The notes: a model not told the origin generated them from the letters alone. DNA of 64,000 nucleotides from JALYUM01 sp036688685 (GCF_036688685.1 NZ_JAQQPS010000005.1:186001-250000), one strand, 5' to 3'; counted from the first letter of the stretch, positions 42,699 through 51,754 are shown. Translations and numbers: made by a program.

Positions 42699-43969
42699 CT
42701 CCCGTAAAACCTGTGCATGCGCCGCAAACCGGCTTTGCGGTCGTTGGCAATGAATTGCAAGTGGGCGGCGTGGCGCTGTCCCTGTTGGCCGAGCGGGTTG
42801 GCAGCACGCCATTTTTCGCTTACGACCGCGCGCTGCTATCGCAACGCGTGGCGCAGGTACGGGCGGCGTTGCCGCCGGCCGTGCGCCTGCACTATTCGAT
42901 CAAGGCCAATCCGATGGCGGCGCTGGTGCAGCATATGGCGAGTATGGTCGACGGACTGGACGTGGCATCTGCGCAGGAACTGCGCATCGCGCTCGACACC
43001 GGCTGCGATCCGGCCGCCATCGCCTTCGCCGGTCCTGGCAAAACCGACGCGGAATTGCGCCAGGCGCTCGCCGCCGGCATCTGCATCAACCTTGAATCGA
43101 TGCGTGAAATCGACACCGTCGCGCGCCTGGCCGGTGAGTTGCATGTCGCGCCCAGCGTCATCCTGCGCATCAATCCTGACTTTGAATTGAAATCGTCGGG
43201 CATGCGCATGGGCGGCGGCGCCAAGCCGTTCGGCATCGATGCCGAACAGGCCCCAGGCGCAATGGCACGCCTCGCAGCACACGGCATTGCGCTGCTGGGC
43301 TTCCACATTTTCAGCGGTTCGCAAAGTCTCAAGGCAGACGCGATCATCGAGGCGCACGCGCGCAGCGTCGCACTCGCGCAGCAACTGGCCGAATACGCGC
43401 TGGCGCCCCTGTCGATGCTGAACCTGGGCGCCGGCTTCGGCATTCCCTATTTCCCCGGCGAGCAACCGCTGGCGCTCGACGCCATCGGGGCCAACCTGGC
43501 GCAGTGCGTGGCCCGCTTGCATGGCCAGCTGGCCGGCGCACGGGTGTCGATCGAAGCGGGCCGCTACCTGGTCGGTGAAGCGGGCGTGTACGTGGCGCGC
43601 GTGACGGACCGTAAAATCTCGCGTGGTCAGGTATTCCTGGTCACGGACGGCGGCATGCACCACCACTTGGCGGCGTCGGGCAACCTGGGCCAGGTGATCC
43701 GCAAGAATTATCCGGTGGCCATCGGCAACCGCATGGCCTCGACCGCACTGGAAACGTGTTCGGTGGTGGGGCCGCTATGTACGCCGCTCGACATTTTGGC
43801 CGACCGTATGGAGTTACCAAACGCCGTGCCGGGCGACCTGGTGGTCGTGTTTCAGTCGGGTGCATATGGCCTCTCGGCCAGCCCGGTCGGTTTTCTGGGT
43901 CACCCGGCGGCGCGCGAAGTGCTGGTCGGCACGCAACTACAACGTACACAAGACGAGGTTTTGAAATGA
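42695..43969 (+). CDS. PLP-dependent decarboxylase, exosortase A system-associated
   Basis: A 424-residue fold-type III enzyme (alanine racemase-like barrel plus C-terminal beta domain) of the TIGR03099 type, related to LysA. PLP-binding Lys70 is in HYSIKANPM; the phosphate loop is NLGAGFGIPY; the C-terminal domain has GPLCTPLDIL, with the catalytic Cys and Asp typical of diaminopimelate decarboxylase-type enzymes. Start ATG 42695 overlaps the ligase stop. In the butirosin pathway a similar enzyme (BtrK) acts on an amino acid held on an acyl carrier protein; the same may apply here. Confidence 0.92.
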   Translation: MTPVKPVHAPQTGFAVVGNELQVGGVALSLLAERVGSTPFFAYDRALLSQRVAQVRAALPPAVRLHYSIKANPMAALVQHMASMVDGLDVASAQELRIALDTGCDPAAIAFAGPGKTDAELRQALAAGICINLESMREIDTVARLAGELHVAPSVILRINPDFELKSSGMRMGGGAKPFGIDAEQAPGAMARLAAHGIALLGFHIFSGSQSLKADAIIEAHARSVALAQQLAEYALAPLSMLNLGAGFGIPYFPGEQPLALDAIGANLAQCVARLHGQLAGARVSIEAGRYLVGEAGVYVARVTDRKISRGQVFLVTDGGMHHHLAASGNLGQVIRKNYPVAIGNRMASTALETCSVVGPLCTPLDILADRMELPNAVPGDLVVVFQSGAYGLSASPVGFLGHPAAREVLVGTQLQRTQDEVLK

Positions 43970-44511
43970 AAGTAACGCCTACCGCGATGCCCGAAGTGCT
44001 GGTCCTGGAACCGCGCGTGTTCGGTGACGACCGCGGCTTCTTTTATGAGAGTTTCAACGCGCGCACGTTCGAGCAGTTGACCGGGCAGCGCGTTAATTTC
44101 GTCCAGGATAATCACACCCGCTCGGCGCGCGGCGTGTTGCGCGGCCTGCATTATCAGATTCGCCAGCCGCAGGGCAAGCTTGTGCGGGTCAGCAGCGGCG
44201 CCATCTTCGACGTCGTGGTCGACATGCGGCGCAGTTCTCCGTTCTTCGGTCGCTGGGTTGGCCTCGAGCTGTCAGCGGAGAATCGGCACCAACTGTGGAT
44301 TCCGCCAGGGTTTGCGCACGGCTTTGTCGTGACCAGCGAGCATGCGGAAGTGCAATACAAAAATACCGATTACTGGGCGCCGGAACACGAGCGCGCGGTG
44401 CTGTGGAATGATCCGGCGCTGGCGATCGACTGGCCTTTGAGCGGTGCGCCGATCTTGTCGGGTAAGGATAGCCAGGGCAAGCTGCTGGCGGATGCGGAAG
44501 CGTTTTCTTGA
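43966..44511 (+). CDS. rfbC: dTDP-4-dehydrorhamnose 3,5-epimerase
   Basis: A 181-residue cupin enzyme of dTDP-L-rhamnose biosynthesis. The catalytic His62 is in GLHYQ, and the DNHTRS, GFAHGF and YWAPEHER motifs are intact. Start ATG 43966 overlaps the decarboxylase stop by 4 bases, so it belongs to the same transcript. The partner genes rmlA, rmlB and rmlD are not in the window and must be elsewhere if rhamnose is made. The association with rhamnosyltransferase-like GT2 genes next door fits a rhamnose-containing EPS. Confidence 0.93.
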   Translation: MKVTPTAMPEVLVLEPRVFGDDRGFFYESFNARTFEQLTGQRVNFVQDNHTRSARGVLRGLHYQIRQPQGKLVRVSSGAIFDVVVDMRRSSPFFGRWVGLELSAENRHQLWIPPGFAHGFVVTSEHAEVQYKNTDYWAPEHERAVLWNDPALAIDWPLSGAPILSGKDSQGKLLADAEAFS

Positions 44512-44640
44512 ACGTTAGCGACAGGATTATCTGCCTTGCGTCCTTCTTTGCACAAATAGCGTTCTACAGGGAGCCTTGAGCTAGCTACTGCATTGGACTT
44601 GACTAGTTTTGACTGATGTAAGCGAGACGTGCTGCCCAGA

Positions 44641-45669
44641 TTATTCTTGGCTAAGCTGCTGCGCCATCAGTGTTTTTTTGTATGCTTTTAGTCGTTCTTT
44701 GTGCATCAGGATAGACAACCGACACGCGGCGTGCATCAGGAACGGTACTTTGCGGGCCAGGTCGGGCCGGCCATGGCGCTGAATAATGAAATCCCAGATG
44801 CCCAGCAATGCCGCCTTGGCCTGAGTGTGCATGCCGCGCAGCGGCAAGCGAATGGCGTTGTACAGCGCTTGGTTAACGAGTTTCGCCCAGAGGAAGCGGC
44901 GCCGGCCGGCCGGCATGTGGGTATGCAGAAAAATGAGTTCGTTGCGGTAAAAGAGATAAAAGAAATAGTCTGGCAGCTGGTCGATCGTCCGCCAGCCGTG
45001 ATCGATGGCCGCGTCGAATATCACCTTGCTGCGCCAACCCTTGCGCGCCAGGCGCACGCCAATATCGCTGTCGTCGTAATAGGCAAACAGGCGGTCGTCC
45101 AGGTCGCCGACCTGCGCCAGCGCCGAAATGCGCAACATCGAGGCGGTGCCCGCAACGAACAATTCGTCAGGGTGCTCCACGTGCGCGGCGCGCGACTGTG
45201 CTTCTGATTTGAACCAGACAGTCTCGCGCGTTGCCCAGTTATGCATGCCACCCCACGCGGCGATGGCGTCGCCGCCGCCGCGCGGCTCAATCACGGGTGA
45301 CACTGCACCGATGCGCGATTCGGTTTCCATTGCGCGCACCAGGCGCGACAAACAACCGGGCAGGACAGTGGCGTCGTTGTTCAATAGCCAGACATAGTCG
45401 AAGTTGTGAGCATGCGCCCACGCGATGGAGGTATTGTGGCCACCGGTAAAGCCAAGGTTGTGTTCCAGGCGGGTGATGTTGAAGCAGATACGCTGGGCGC
45501 CTTCCTGCAAGGCCAAGTAGTCGGCCAGCGTCGAGCCATTGTCGATCACGCGCACCTCTACGTCGAAAGAGTCGCTATGTACCTCGGCAGCGAGCGATGC
45601 GACACAGTGGATGGTTTCTTCAGCGTTGTTCCAATTGAGGATACTGATCAGGACGGAGGGACGGGTCAT
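44641..45669 (-). CDS. GT2 family glycosyltransferase (rhamnosyltransferase-like)
   Basis: A 342-residue cytosolic GT-A transferase. It opens VLISILNWNNAEET; the nucleotide-binding IDNGST and LGFTGGHN motifs and the metal site LLNNDATV are intact, and EDSD is replaced by YDDSDIGVRL. The C-terminal third is basic and probably contacts the membrane. Closest in type to WbbL-like rhamnosyltransferases. It is the last gene of a minus-strand operon of five genes, 40 bases after a paralogue. It converges with rfbC. The exact sugar is unknown. Confidence 0.88.
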   Translation of the reverse strand: MTRPSVLISILNWNNAEETIHCVASLAAEVHSDSFDVEVRVIDNGSTLADYLALQEGAQRICFNITRLEHNLGFTGGHNTSIAWAHAHNFDYVWLLNNDATVLPGCLSRLVRAMETESRIGAVSPVIEPRGGGDAIAAWGGMHNWATRETVWFKSEAQSRAAHVEHPDELFVAGTASMLRISALAQVGDLDDRLFAYYDDSDIGVRLARKGWRSKVIFDAAIDHGWRTIDQLPDYFFYLFYRNELIFLHTHMPAGRRRFLWAKLVNQALYNAIRLPLRGMHTQAKAALLGIWDFIIQRHGRPDLARKVPFLMHAACRLSILMHKERLKAYKKTLMAQQLSQE

Positions 45670-45709
45670 GGCGTTTTCGCTTTGGAGGATCGGTGCATAT
45701 TGGTAAGCG

Positions 45710-46708
45710 TCAGGCGACTTTGTCGAGCCAGCGCGCGTGTTTTAGTAGTAGCAGTTTGCGTGCCACTTGCATCAGTAGCGGCGGACGCCGGTCCAGCGCC
45801 GGCACACCGCCTTGTCCGCGCCAGCCGTCCAGTGCACCGAGCAGGCAGGCATCGGCGCTGCTGGCCAGTCCCTTGCGGCGTAGCCGGTTTGCCGTGAACA
45901 TTGCCTTGTCCATCAGCCGCCAGCGCAGCCTGGCGCGGTATGCTGCTGGGGTGTGCGCTACAAAAAACAGAAATGCATTCCGGTGCATCAAATAAAAATA
46001 ATGCGGCGGGCGTTGCTTGGCGGGTGGGGTTGCGTGCAGGGCGCTGGTCTCGAAAGCCATGCGGTTGCGCCAGCCTTTCCGCGCCAAGCGAATGCCGATA
46101 TCGTCGTCTTCGTAGTACGCGAACAAGTGGGCATTGAGTTCTCCAATGTCGCGCAGCGCAGCCATGCGAAACAGGACGACGGTACCGGTCAACCACATGT
46201 CCATAGGGCGGTCCGATTCCATCTGGCGCCCTTCCGCTACCGTTTTTGCCCGCACGAAGGTCAGGTTTTCCCAGTCGTGATACGTGCCGCAAAAATCGAT
46301 CTCTTCCTGGTTTTCCAGGATCCGAACTACCGGGGAGACGGCACCGCATTGCGGATCGGCGGCCATCACCTTTAATACCTCAGTCAGCGTATTGGCTTCG
46401 AGCAGCGAATCGCTGTTCACCAGCCAGATGAAATCCATCTGACGCTCGTGAGCCAACTTGATCGCCACATTATGTCCACCCGCGAACCCGCGATTGGTGT
46501 CGTTGCGAATCAGTTCGACGTTCAGCCTGGCCAGGCGCCGTTGCAGGTTTTCCCAGTCTGGCGCCGCCGAGCCGTTGTCGATCACTAGGATCGTGAGGCT
46601 AACACCGGGATCGACGCGCATCTTCATGACGGACTCGACACATTCCCCCGTCATCTCTGAGGTGTTCCAATTCAAGATGCTGACAAGGACGTTGTGGTCT
46701 GTTTTCAT
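45710..46708 (-). CDS. GT2 family glycosyltransferase, paralogue 2
   Basis: A 332-residue GT-A transferase with VLVSILNWNTSEMT at the start, IDNGSA, RGFAGGHNVAIK and the metal-binding WLVNSDSLL. YYEDDDIGIRLARKGW follows about residue 215. It shares many stretches with the genes at 44641 and especially 48008, so these arose by duplication. The ATG at 46708 is preferred to an in-frame TTG at 46741; the ribosome binding site is weak. It probably adds one sugar, perhaps rhamnose, to the lipid-linked repeat. Confidence 0.87.
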   Translation of the reverse strand: MKTDHNVLVSILNWNTSEMTGECVESVMKMRVDPGVSLTILVIDNGSAAPDWENLQRRLARLNVELIRNDTNRGFAGGHNVAIKLAHERQMDFIWLVNSDSLLEANTLTEVLKVMAADPQCGAVSPVVRILENQEEIDFCGTYHDWENLTFVRAKTVAEGRQMESDRPMDMWLTGTVVLFRMAALRDIGELNAHLFAYYEDDDIGIRLARKGWRNRMAFETSALHATPPAKQRPPHYFYLMHRNAFLFFVAHTPAAYRARLRWRLMDKAMFTANRLRRKGLASSADACLLGALDGWRGQGGVPALDRRPPLLMQVARKLLLLKHARWLDKVA

Positions 46709-46774
46709 GGTCTGCAAAATTCTACGATATGAGTAAGGCAATAGCGGTAGTGGCCTGACGAACCGGCCTTGATG

Positions 46775-47947
46775 CTAGGACCAGCAGCGTTCCTGCATGG
46801 CGCGGTACGCCGGGGCTGTCGCGTCGGGCAGGCGGCTTGCATAGGCCCGGTCGAGATTTTCCCGTTGTTGCTGGTAGCGTTGCGCATCGAATTGATGCAG
46901 CAGGCGTTCGGCGGTCGACTGTATCTCGGCCTCGTCCGCGCAAATGTAGCCGATATCGCCAAACATGTTGGCCAATTCGCGGATGACAGGCGTGTCGAGC
47001 GCGATGACGGGTTTGCGCCAACGCAGCACGTCGAGCAGCACGCCACTGGCCGACAAGCCGTAATAATTCATGTTATAGGGCAAGACGACGTAGTGCAGCG
47101 CACAAATCTCTGTCTCGAATATTTCACGCGTTAGCCACGATTGGGAAAACGGTAAGGGGCCGCTGATACCGCTCAGATCGAGGGTATTGGCGTCTTGCTG
47201 AAGTTTTCCGACCAGGCGAAAGTCTGGCTGGAACGGCTGGTCGCGGCTGACCCGCAAGGCCAGCTTCGCAAACAGGTCCAGTCCTTTCGATGGGCCGGCG
47301 ATGCCGAGCAGGCCGAACCGGATCGACGTCGTTGGCAAGCACGATGAAAGCCAAGGCGTATCGGACGCAATACAGGGGTGACGAATCATGTCGATGACGG
47401 GTGTCGCCGGGGGAATGCGTTGAGCAAGATTGACGGCGATATGGGTTTCCAGCGTGATGTAGCGGATATCGCGCAGCGGTAGCGTACCGATGGCGCTGGT
47501 GTAATCGAGGCCGCGCAGCATGGGGTTGCGCGCGCGCGGCGCCTGGATGCTGTTCAGATCACCGTGCAGTACCATGTGGCAGCGAAAGGCCGGATGCAGC
47601 ATCTTGAAGCACTTTGCGGCCCAGATATGATGGGGTTCGCTGCTCAAAAACACCACTTGCGGCGCCTGCTTTTCCAGTGGCAGCCAGGTCTTGTGCAACA
47701 TTGCGAACGTGGACATGAAGCGGCGCCGGAAGTCGCGCGCCTTCAGTTGCGGCGGGAGATATGCGATTCTTGTGAGGCGACGAGCGAGTACGTCGTCCAG
47801 CTGGCCCAGCGCTGCTTCCAAGTGGGAAGCCTGGGCAAAAATCGTCAGCTGCTGTTCCGGAAACGCCAGCGCTGCAGTTTCAAGGAACGCACGGGTGAAC
47901 GGCGCATGTGACACGCCAGCCTGGGTTAGCTCATAAAATAAAATCAT
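46775..47947 (-). CDS. Glycosyltransferase, GT-B fold (GT4-like)
   Basis: A 390-residue transferase. The beginning MILFYELTQAGVSHAPFTRAF and a C-terminal half with GIAGPSKGLDLFAKLA, VVLPYNMNYYGLSASGVLLDVL and KPVIALDTPVIREL fit GT-B donor domains, though the usual E-x7-E motif is not clear. It is flanked by GT2 paralogues in the same operon with gaps of 60-66 bases. It should add a sugar in EPS assembly, but the donor and acceptor are unknown. Confidence 0.75.
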   Translation of the reverse strand: MILFYELTQAGVSHAPFTRAFLETAALAFPEQQLTIFAQASHLEAALGQLDDVLARRLTRIAYLPPQLKARDFRRRFMSTFAMLHKTWLPLEKQAPQVVFLSSEPHHIWAAKCFKMLHPAFRCHMVLHGDLNSIQAPRARNPMLRGLDYTSAIGTLPLRDIRYITLETHIAVNLAQRIPPATPVIDMIRHPCIASDTPWLSSCLPTTSIRFGLLGIAGPSKGLDLFAKLALRVSRDQPFQPDFRLVGKLQQDANTLDLSGISGPLPFSQSWLTREIFETEICALHYVVLPYNMNYYGLSASGVLLDVLRWRKPVIALDTPVIRELANMFGDIGYICADEAEIQSTAERLLHQFDAQRYQQQRENLDRAYASRLPDATAPAYRAMQERCWS

Positions 47948-48007
47948 TGAAAGTGCTTTCGCAAACCTGGCGTTATCGTTTTAAAAATCATTGTGTCCGT
48001 AACTGGC

Positions 48008-49006
48008 TTACGGTTCCACCTTGAGAATCAGACGGTACTGTTTGAGCAACAATACCTTGCACAGGACCCGCAACCAGAGAGCCGGTTGACGCGCCAGATC
48101 GGGCCGCCCACCGTGCCCGCGCAAGCCATCCATCGCGCCGAGCAGGCACGCGTGCGCAAGATCGTTTTTGCCTTTGCGGCGCAGCCGGTTAGCGGTAAAC
48201 ACGGCGCGGTCGAGCAGGCGATAGTGAATCAGGCGGCGAAATTGCACCGGCGTGTGCGCCAGGTAAAACAGCAGGGCATTTCGATTCATCAAGTAGAAAT
48301 AATGCGCCGGCCGTTCCTTGACGTTTGGCTGCGCATGGCGCGCGCGTGACTCGAACGCCATCCGGTTCGACCAACCGGCCTTGATCAGGCGTACGCCAAT
48401 ATCGTCATCTTCGAAATAGGCAAACAGTTTTTCATTGAGCAGGCCGACTGCGCGCAGTGCCTGCATCCGGAACATGACAACCGTGCCGGCGAGCCACATT
48501 TCCTTACCGTTTGCCGCTTCCATGGCGCGTGCTTGTGCCACAGATCCGGCGCGTACCGAGTCGAGCGCGGGCCAGTCGTGCTGGGCACCGCAAAAGTCGA
48601 TGGCGTTCTCGTTGTGAAGGGCCGTGACGACGGGTGAAACAGAACCGCAGGCCGGGTCGCTACGCATCAGGTCAAGCAGCTGCATCAAAGTTTCCTGCTC
48701 CAGCAGCGAGTCGCTGTTGACCAGCCAGATGAAGCCGGCATCCTGTTCAAGTGCCATGCGGATGGCGACGTTATGCCCACCGGCGAAGCCCAGATTGTCC
48801 GGCTGACGGATCAGTTTCACGGCGGGGTCGGTGACCAGTTGCTTCAATGTCATCCAGTCCGTCTCGGCGGAACCGTTGTCGATGACGACCACTTGCAGAT
48901 CGACGTCCGGCCCTTGGCGCATGGCCAGCACCGACGCGACGCAGGTAGCGGTCATGGCCGCGGTGTTCCAGTTGAGGATACTGACGATGATGGAACAGTT
49001 TTTCAT
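48008..49006 (-). CDS. GT2 family glycosyltransferase, paralogue 3
   Basis: A 332-residue GT-A transferase opening IIVSILNWNTAAMT, with VIDNGSAETDW, LGFAGGHNVAIR and WLVNSDSLLEQ. YFEDDDIGVRLIKAGW marks the acceptor side. It is the nearest relative of the gene at 45710 and shares its C-terminal ANRLRRKG motif. The ATG at 49006 lies 13 bases after the flippase stop; a TTG at 49018 is also in frame. It is the second gene of the operon that starts with the flippase. Confidence 0.87.
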   Translation of the reverse strand: MKNCSIIVSILNWNTAAMTATCVASVLAMRQGPDVDLQVVVIDNGSAETDWMTLKQLVTDPAVKLIRQPDNLGFAGGHNVAIRMALEQDAGFIWLVNSDSLLEQETLMQLLDLMRSDPACGSVSPVVTALHNENAIDFCGAQHDWPALDSVRAGSVAQARAMEAANGKEMWLAGTVVMFRMQALRAVGLLNEKLFAYFEDDDIGVRLIKAGWSNRMAFESRARHAQPNVKERPAHYFYLMNRNALLFYLAHTPVQFRRLIHYRLLDRAVFTANRLRRKGKNDLAHACLLGAMDGLRGHGGRPDLARQPALWLRVLCKVLLLKQYRLILKVEP

Positions 49007-49019
49007 GGCAGAGGACAAG

Positions 49020-50456
49020 TTAGCTGGCGCGGACGCGCGTCATGACGTGGGCGAGCAGCATGCGTAATTCGGTGCTGGCAGGGTGGCGGACGATAAACAC
49101 CGCGGCGATCCAGGCGACGCCTGCGGTCAATCCGGTGATCAGAAGTCGGACCAGGGGTATGGCGACCAGCCAGGTCGTCAGGGCCCAGATGACGGCGCTG
49201 ACGAGGACGGTAACGATCAGGCTGCGCCAGCACATGGCCAGGACGGCGCTGAGCGGAATCTGGACTGCACGCCGCACGAAAATATAGGCTGCGATGCATT
49301 GCAAAGCTTCCGCCGCGACCAGCGCCAGCGCCACAGTGCGCAGGTCGCCGGTCAGTGCGCCGGCCAGCAGCAGGGTGATGCGGATACATTGGGCCACCAG
49401 GCTATAGCGCGAAAGCAAATCGGCCCGATCGGTCGCGTTGCAGATGGTACCGGTCAGTGACGACAGCGCTGCGCACGCGGCGCCCCAGCAAAGGATGCTG
49501 GTCAATGGCGCCGCCTCGACCCATTTTGCACCGAAAAGGACCAGAACGGCATCGTGCGCACAAAGTGCGACAACAGCAAAAACCGGCCATAACACGACAG
49601 TGAAGTACTGAATCGATTTGAGCAGCAGGGGCGTTACATTGCCGGTCTTGCGCGCGTCGCCAGCCATATTGGTCAGGACCACGGGCATGACGGAATTCTG
49701 GATCGAATCCTGCACCATCGTGATCAACGTACCCGATCGGCTAAGCAAGCCAACCGCACTGAATCCCACCAGTTTGCCGACGATCAGGTCGCTCGCACGG
49801 GCGCCCAGCTGCTCCGTCACGCCGAACACAGTCATGTGCATGCCAAACCGCGCGATCTGTGGATAGTGCTGTAACGAAAAGCGGTACAGGCCACGTTCGG
49901 TCCAGAGCAGATTCGATACCACCACCAGCGTGACCGAACTGGCCAGTTGTCCCAAGGCAAGCGATTTCGCGCCGAAACCGAGCCACGCCAGAAGGATCGC
50001 CACGCCGGCGTTGACCAGTGCGCTGGCCATGCTGATCTTGAGCATGTCCAGGAATCGGTTGCCGCGCAACAGCAGCGCCAGATTAACAGTCGACAGCGGC
50101 GAAATTAGCAGGCCAGCGGTGGTGATCCAGATGATGGTGGCAACTTCCGGCTTGCCGTAAAAGTTGGCGACAGGTATGGCCACCACCGCCAGCACAAGCG
50201 ACAGCACCATGGCGATCATCATCGAGATGGTGAATGCGGTTTGCACCTTCGGCGGGGTAATTTCCGCTTCCTTGACCAGGTAATTACCGACGCCAAAGTC
50301 ACGAACCGCATGGGTCAGCGCCGCAATGGCGACGCCAATTGAAAATACGCCGGTTTCTTCCGGAGAGATCAGGCGCGAGAGCACCATCACCGATCCGATA
50401 CTGACTAACAATTGCAAGTGCTTTTGCAGGAATGAAACCGCTATGTTCCTACGCAC
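49020..50456 (-). CDS. Oligosaccharide flippase (Wzx-like), first copy
   Basis: A 478-residue polytopic membrane protein with about twelve to fourteen hydrophobic helices of the MATE/polysaccharide-transporter fold. NIAVSFLQKHLQLLVSIGSVMVLSRLISPEETG and the AVRDFGVGNYLVKE region are characteristic. It flips lipid-linked oligosaccharide across the inner membrane. The GTG at 50456 has an AGGGGG ribosome binding site; a TTG at 50477 is less likely. It opens the minus-strand operon that ends at 44641 and has a TATAAT upstream. A second flippase lies at 51755 on the other strand. Confidence 0.9.
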   Translation of the reverse strand: MRRNIAVSFLQKHLQLLVSIGSVMVLSRLISPEETGVFSIGVAIAALTHAVRDFGVGNYLVKEAEITPPKVQTAFTISMMIAMVLSLVLAVVAIPVANFYGKPEVATIIWITTAGLLISPLSTVNLALLLRGNRFLDMLKISMASALVNAGVAILLAWLGFGAKSLALGQLASSVTLVVVSNLLWTERGLYRFSLQHYPQIARFGMHMTVFGVTEQLGARASDLIVGKLVGFSAVGLLSRSGTLITMVQDSIQNSVMPVVLTNMAGDARKTGNVTPLLLKSIQYFTVVLWPVFAVVALCAHDAVLVLFGAKWVEAAPLTSILCWGAACAALSSLTGTICNATDRADLLSRYSLVAQCIRITLLLAGALTGDLRTVALALVAAEALQCIAAYIFVRRAVQIPLSAVLAMCWRSLIVTVLVSAVIWALTTWLVAIPLVRLLITGLTAGVAWIAAVFIVRHPASTELRMLLAHVMTRVRAS

Positions 50457-50574
50457 GGCACCCCCTGCGTTCAGCAAGGGACAGCGATGCAGTCGTCAGT
50501 GAAATCGCTGCAAGGGTATGGGTGGGGCAGGTCATGGAAACTCTCGGAACAGAAAGCAATGAAATGTTTGACCC

Positions 50575-50580
50575 ATTATA
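50575..50580 (-). promoter_or_regulatory. Consensus -10 element upstream of the flippase operon
   Basis: On the minus strand TATAAT occurs exactly, 119 bases before the flippase start. No good -35 lies at 16-18 bases, the nearest TTGCAA being 21 bases upstream, so it is either activator-dependent or chance. Confidence 0.35.
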
Positions 50581-50648
50581 TCGTTGCCTTGACTGCACGA
50601 GTTGCAAGTTGGTAATAAGTGTGGAATCAATTACAAAAAACGGATTAT

Positions 50649-51611
50649 TTATTGCGTCATTTTCCACAAGGGCCTGCGCAAAAACGCCGGCAACTTCATC
50701 AGCATGACCTTGACCTGAAACTTGAGGTTAGCTGGGCGCATGCGCAGGCGCGCCAGGGCGTCGGCTGCGATATCGAACGTGCCCCGCGCGAAGGCGCCAT
50801 TGAAAATGTCGAGGCGGCGCACATCGATACTCTCCAGGATCGCCGCGCGATGCCGCGCCGCACCGGGATGCTTCTCAAGGGCAAATTCGAGGATCTGCAC
50901 GCAGCCGCGTACTTGCCGAATGTTGTCGGTCGAATCGTTGCCAGCATGCTTGCGGACCCGCACAAGTGGTGTGGTGCAAAGGACAATATCGGTGTGGTCG
51001 ATCAGGCGCAGTGTAAATTCGTAGTCTTCGGCGCCGACGCCGTTGAATTGCGGGTCGTAGCCGCCAATGGCCGTGTACACCGAGCGACGAATCAGGCTCC
51101 CGGATGGAAACAAGGGTTGGTAGGCAAGCGTGCGCCGATACAGGTCGGGAATGGCATGCCAAAAGGCGCCGTCGCGCCGGGCGCCGGCAAAAAAAGTGAC
51201 CGGGGCACCGGCAAATTTGTCGGCGTGGACGCCTTGTTCGTCGAACGTTACGAAGTTGCTGTAGACACTGTCGCACCCGGGATGGGCTTCCAGCCACGCC
51301 TGCATGGCGGCGACATAGCCGGGTTCCAGCAAATCGTCGGAATCGCACAGGACAATGAATTCACCGCGCGCCGCTGCTACACCGATATTGCGCGCGCGCT
51401 GGACGCCACCATTTGCCACCGTGATCACTTGCACGCGGCCGGCATAGAGCGCCAGAACAGCGGCCGTGTCGTCGCGTGAACCATCGTCGACGACGATGAT
51501 TTCGAGGAAGGAAACCGCCTGTGCGATCGCACTGTCAAGCGTGGCGGCGATCAGGTTGCCCCGGTTGAAGGTTGGAATCACCAGCGTGATTGAGGGGGCG
51601 GTAGAATCCAC
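50649..51611 (-). CDS. GT2 family glycosyltransferase
   Basis: A 320-residue GT-A transferase distinct from the three paralogues to its left. SITLVIPTFNRGNLIAAT opens the domain; VVDDGSRDDT, GVQRARNIGVAAARGEF and the DSDDLLEPGY metal site follow. The GTG at 51611 has a CGGAGAG ribosome binding site; upstream in-frame TTG at 51674 lacks one. It diverges from the second flippase gene across a 143-base region that holds a perfect inverted repeat. The sugar added is unknown. Confidence 0.88.
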   Translation of the reverse strand: MDSTAPSITLVIPTFNRGNLIAATLDSAIAQAVSFLEIIVVDDGSRDDTAAVLALYAGRVQVITVANGGVQRARNIGVAAARGEFIVLCDSDDLLEPGYVAAMQAWLEAHPGCDSVYSNFVTFDEQGVHADKFAGAPVTFFAGARRDGAFWHAIPDLYRRTLAYQPLFPSGSLIRRSVYTAIGGYDPQFNGVGAEDYEFTLRLIDHTDIVLCTTPLVRVRKHAGNDSTDNIRQVRGCVQILEFALEKHPGAARHRAAILESIDVRRLDIFNGAFARGTFDIAADALARLRMRPANLKFQVKVMLMKLPAFLRRPLWKMTQ

Positions 51612-51650
51612 AAACTCTCCGAGTATCAGTGACGCAAAGAAAGGCAAGAT

Positions 51651-51684
51651 ACCTTGGCAGGGTGAATTAAACAAGTGCCAAGGT
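51651..51684. promoter_or_regulatory. Perfect inverted repeat between divergent GT2 and flippase genes
   Basis: ACCTTGGCA (51651-51659) and TGCCAAGGT (51676-51684) are perfect 9-base inverted arms with a 16-base AT-rich spacer. It lies between two divergent EPS genes and could be an operator. A TAAAAT -10-like hexamer for the plus strand is at 51713-51718. Confidence 0.5.
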
Positions 51685-51754
51685 CTGAAGTGTTACCGGG
51701 GTGGAGGGCAGTGTAAAATCGCTGGCTTCTCCGCGGGCAATTACAGGACTGACT

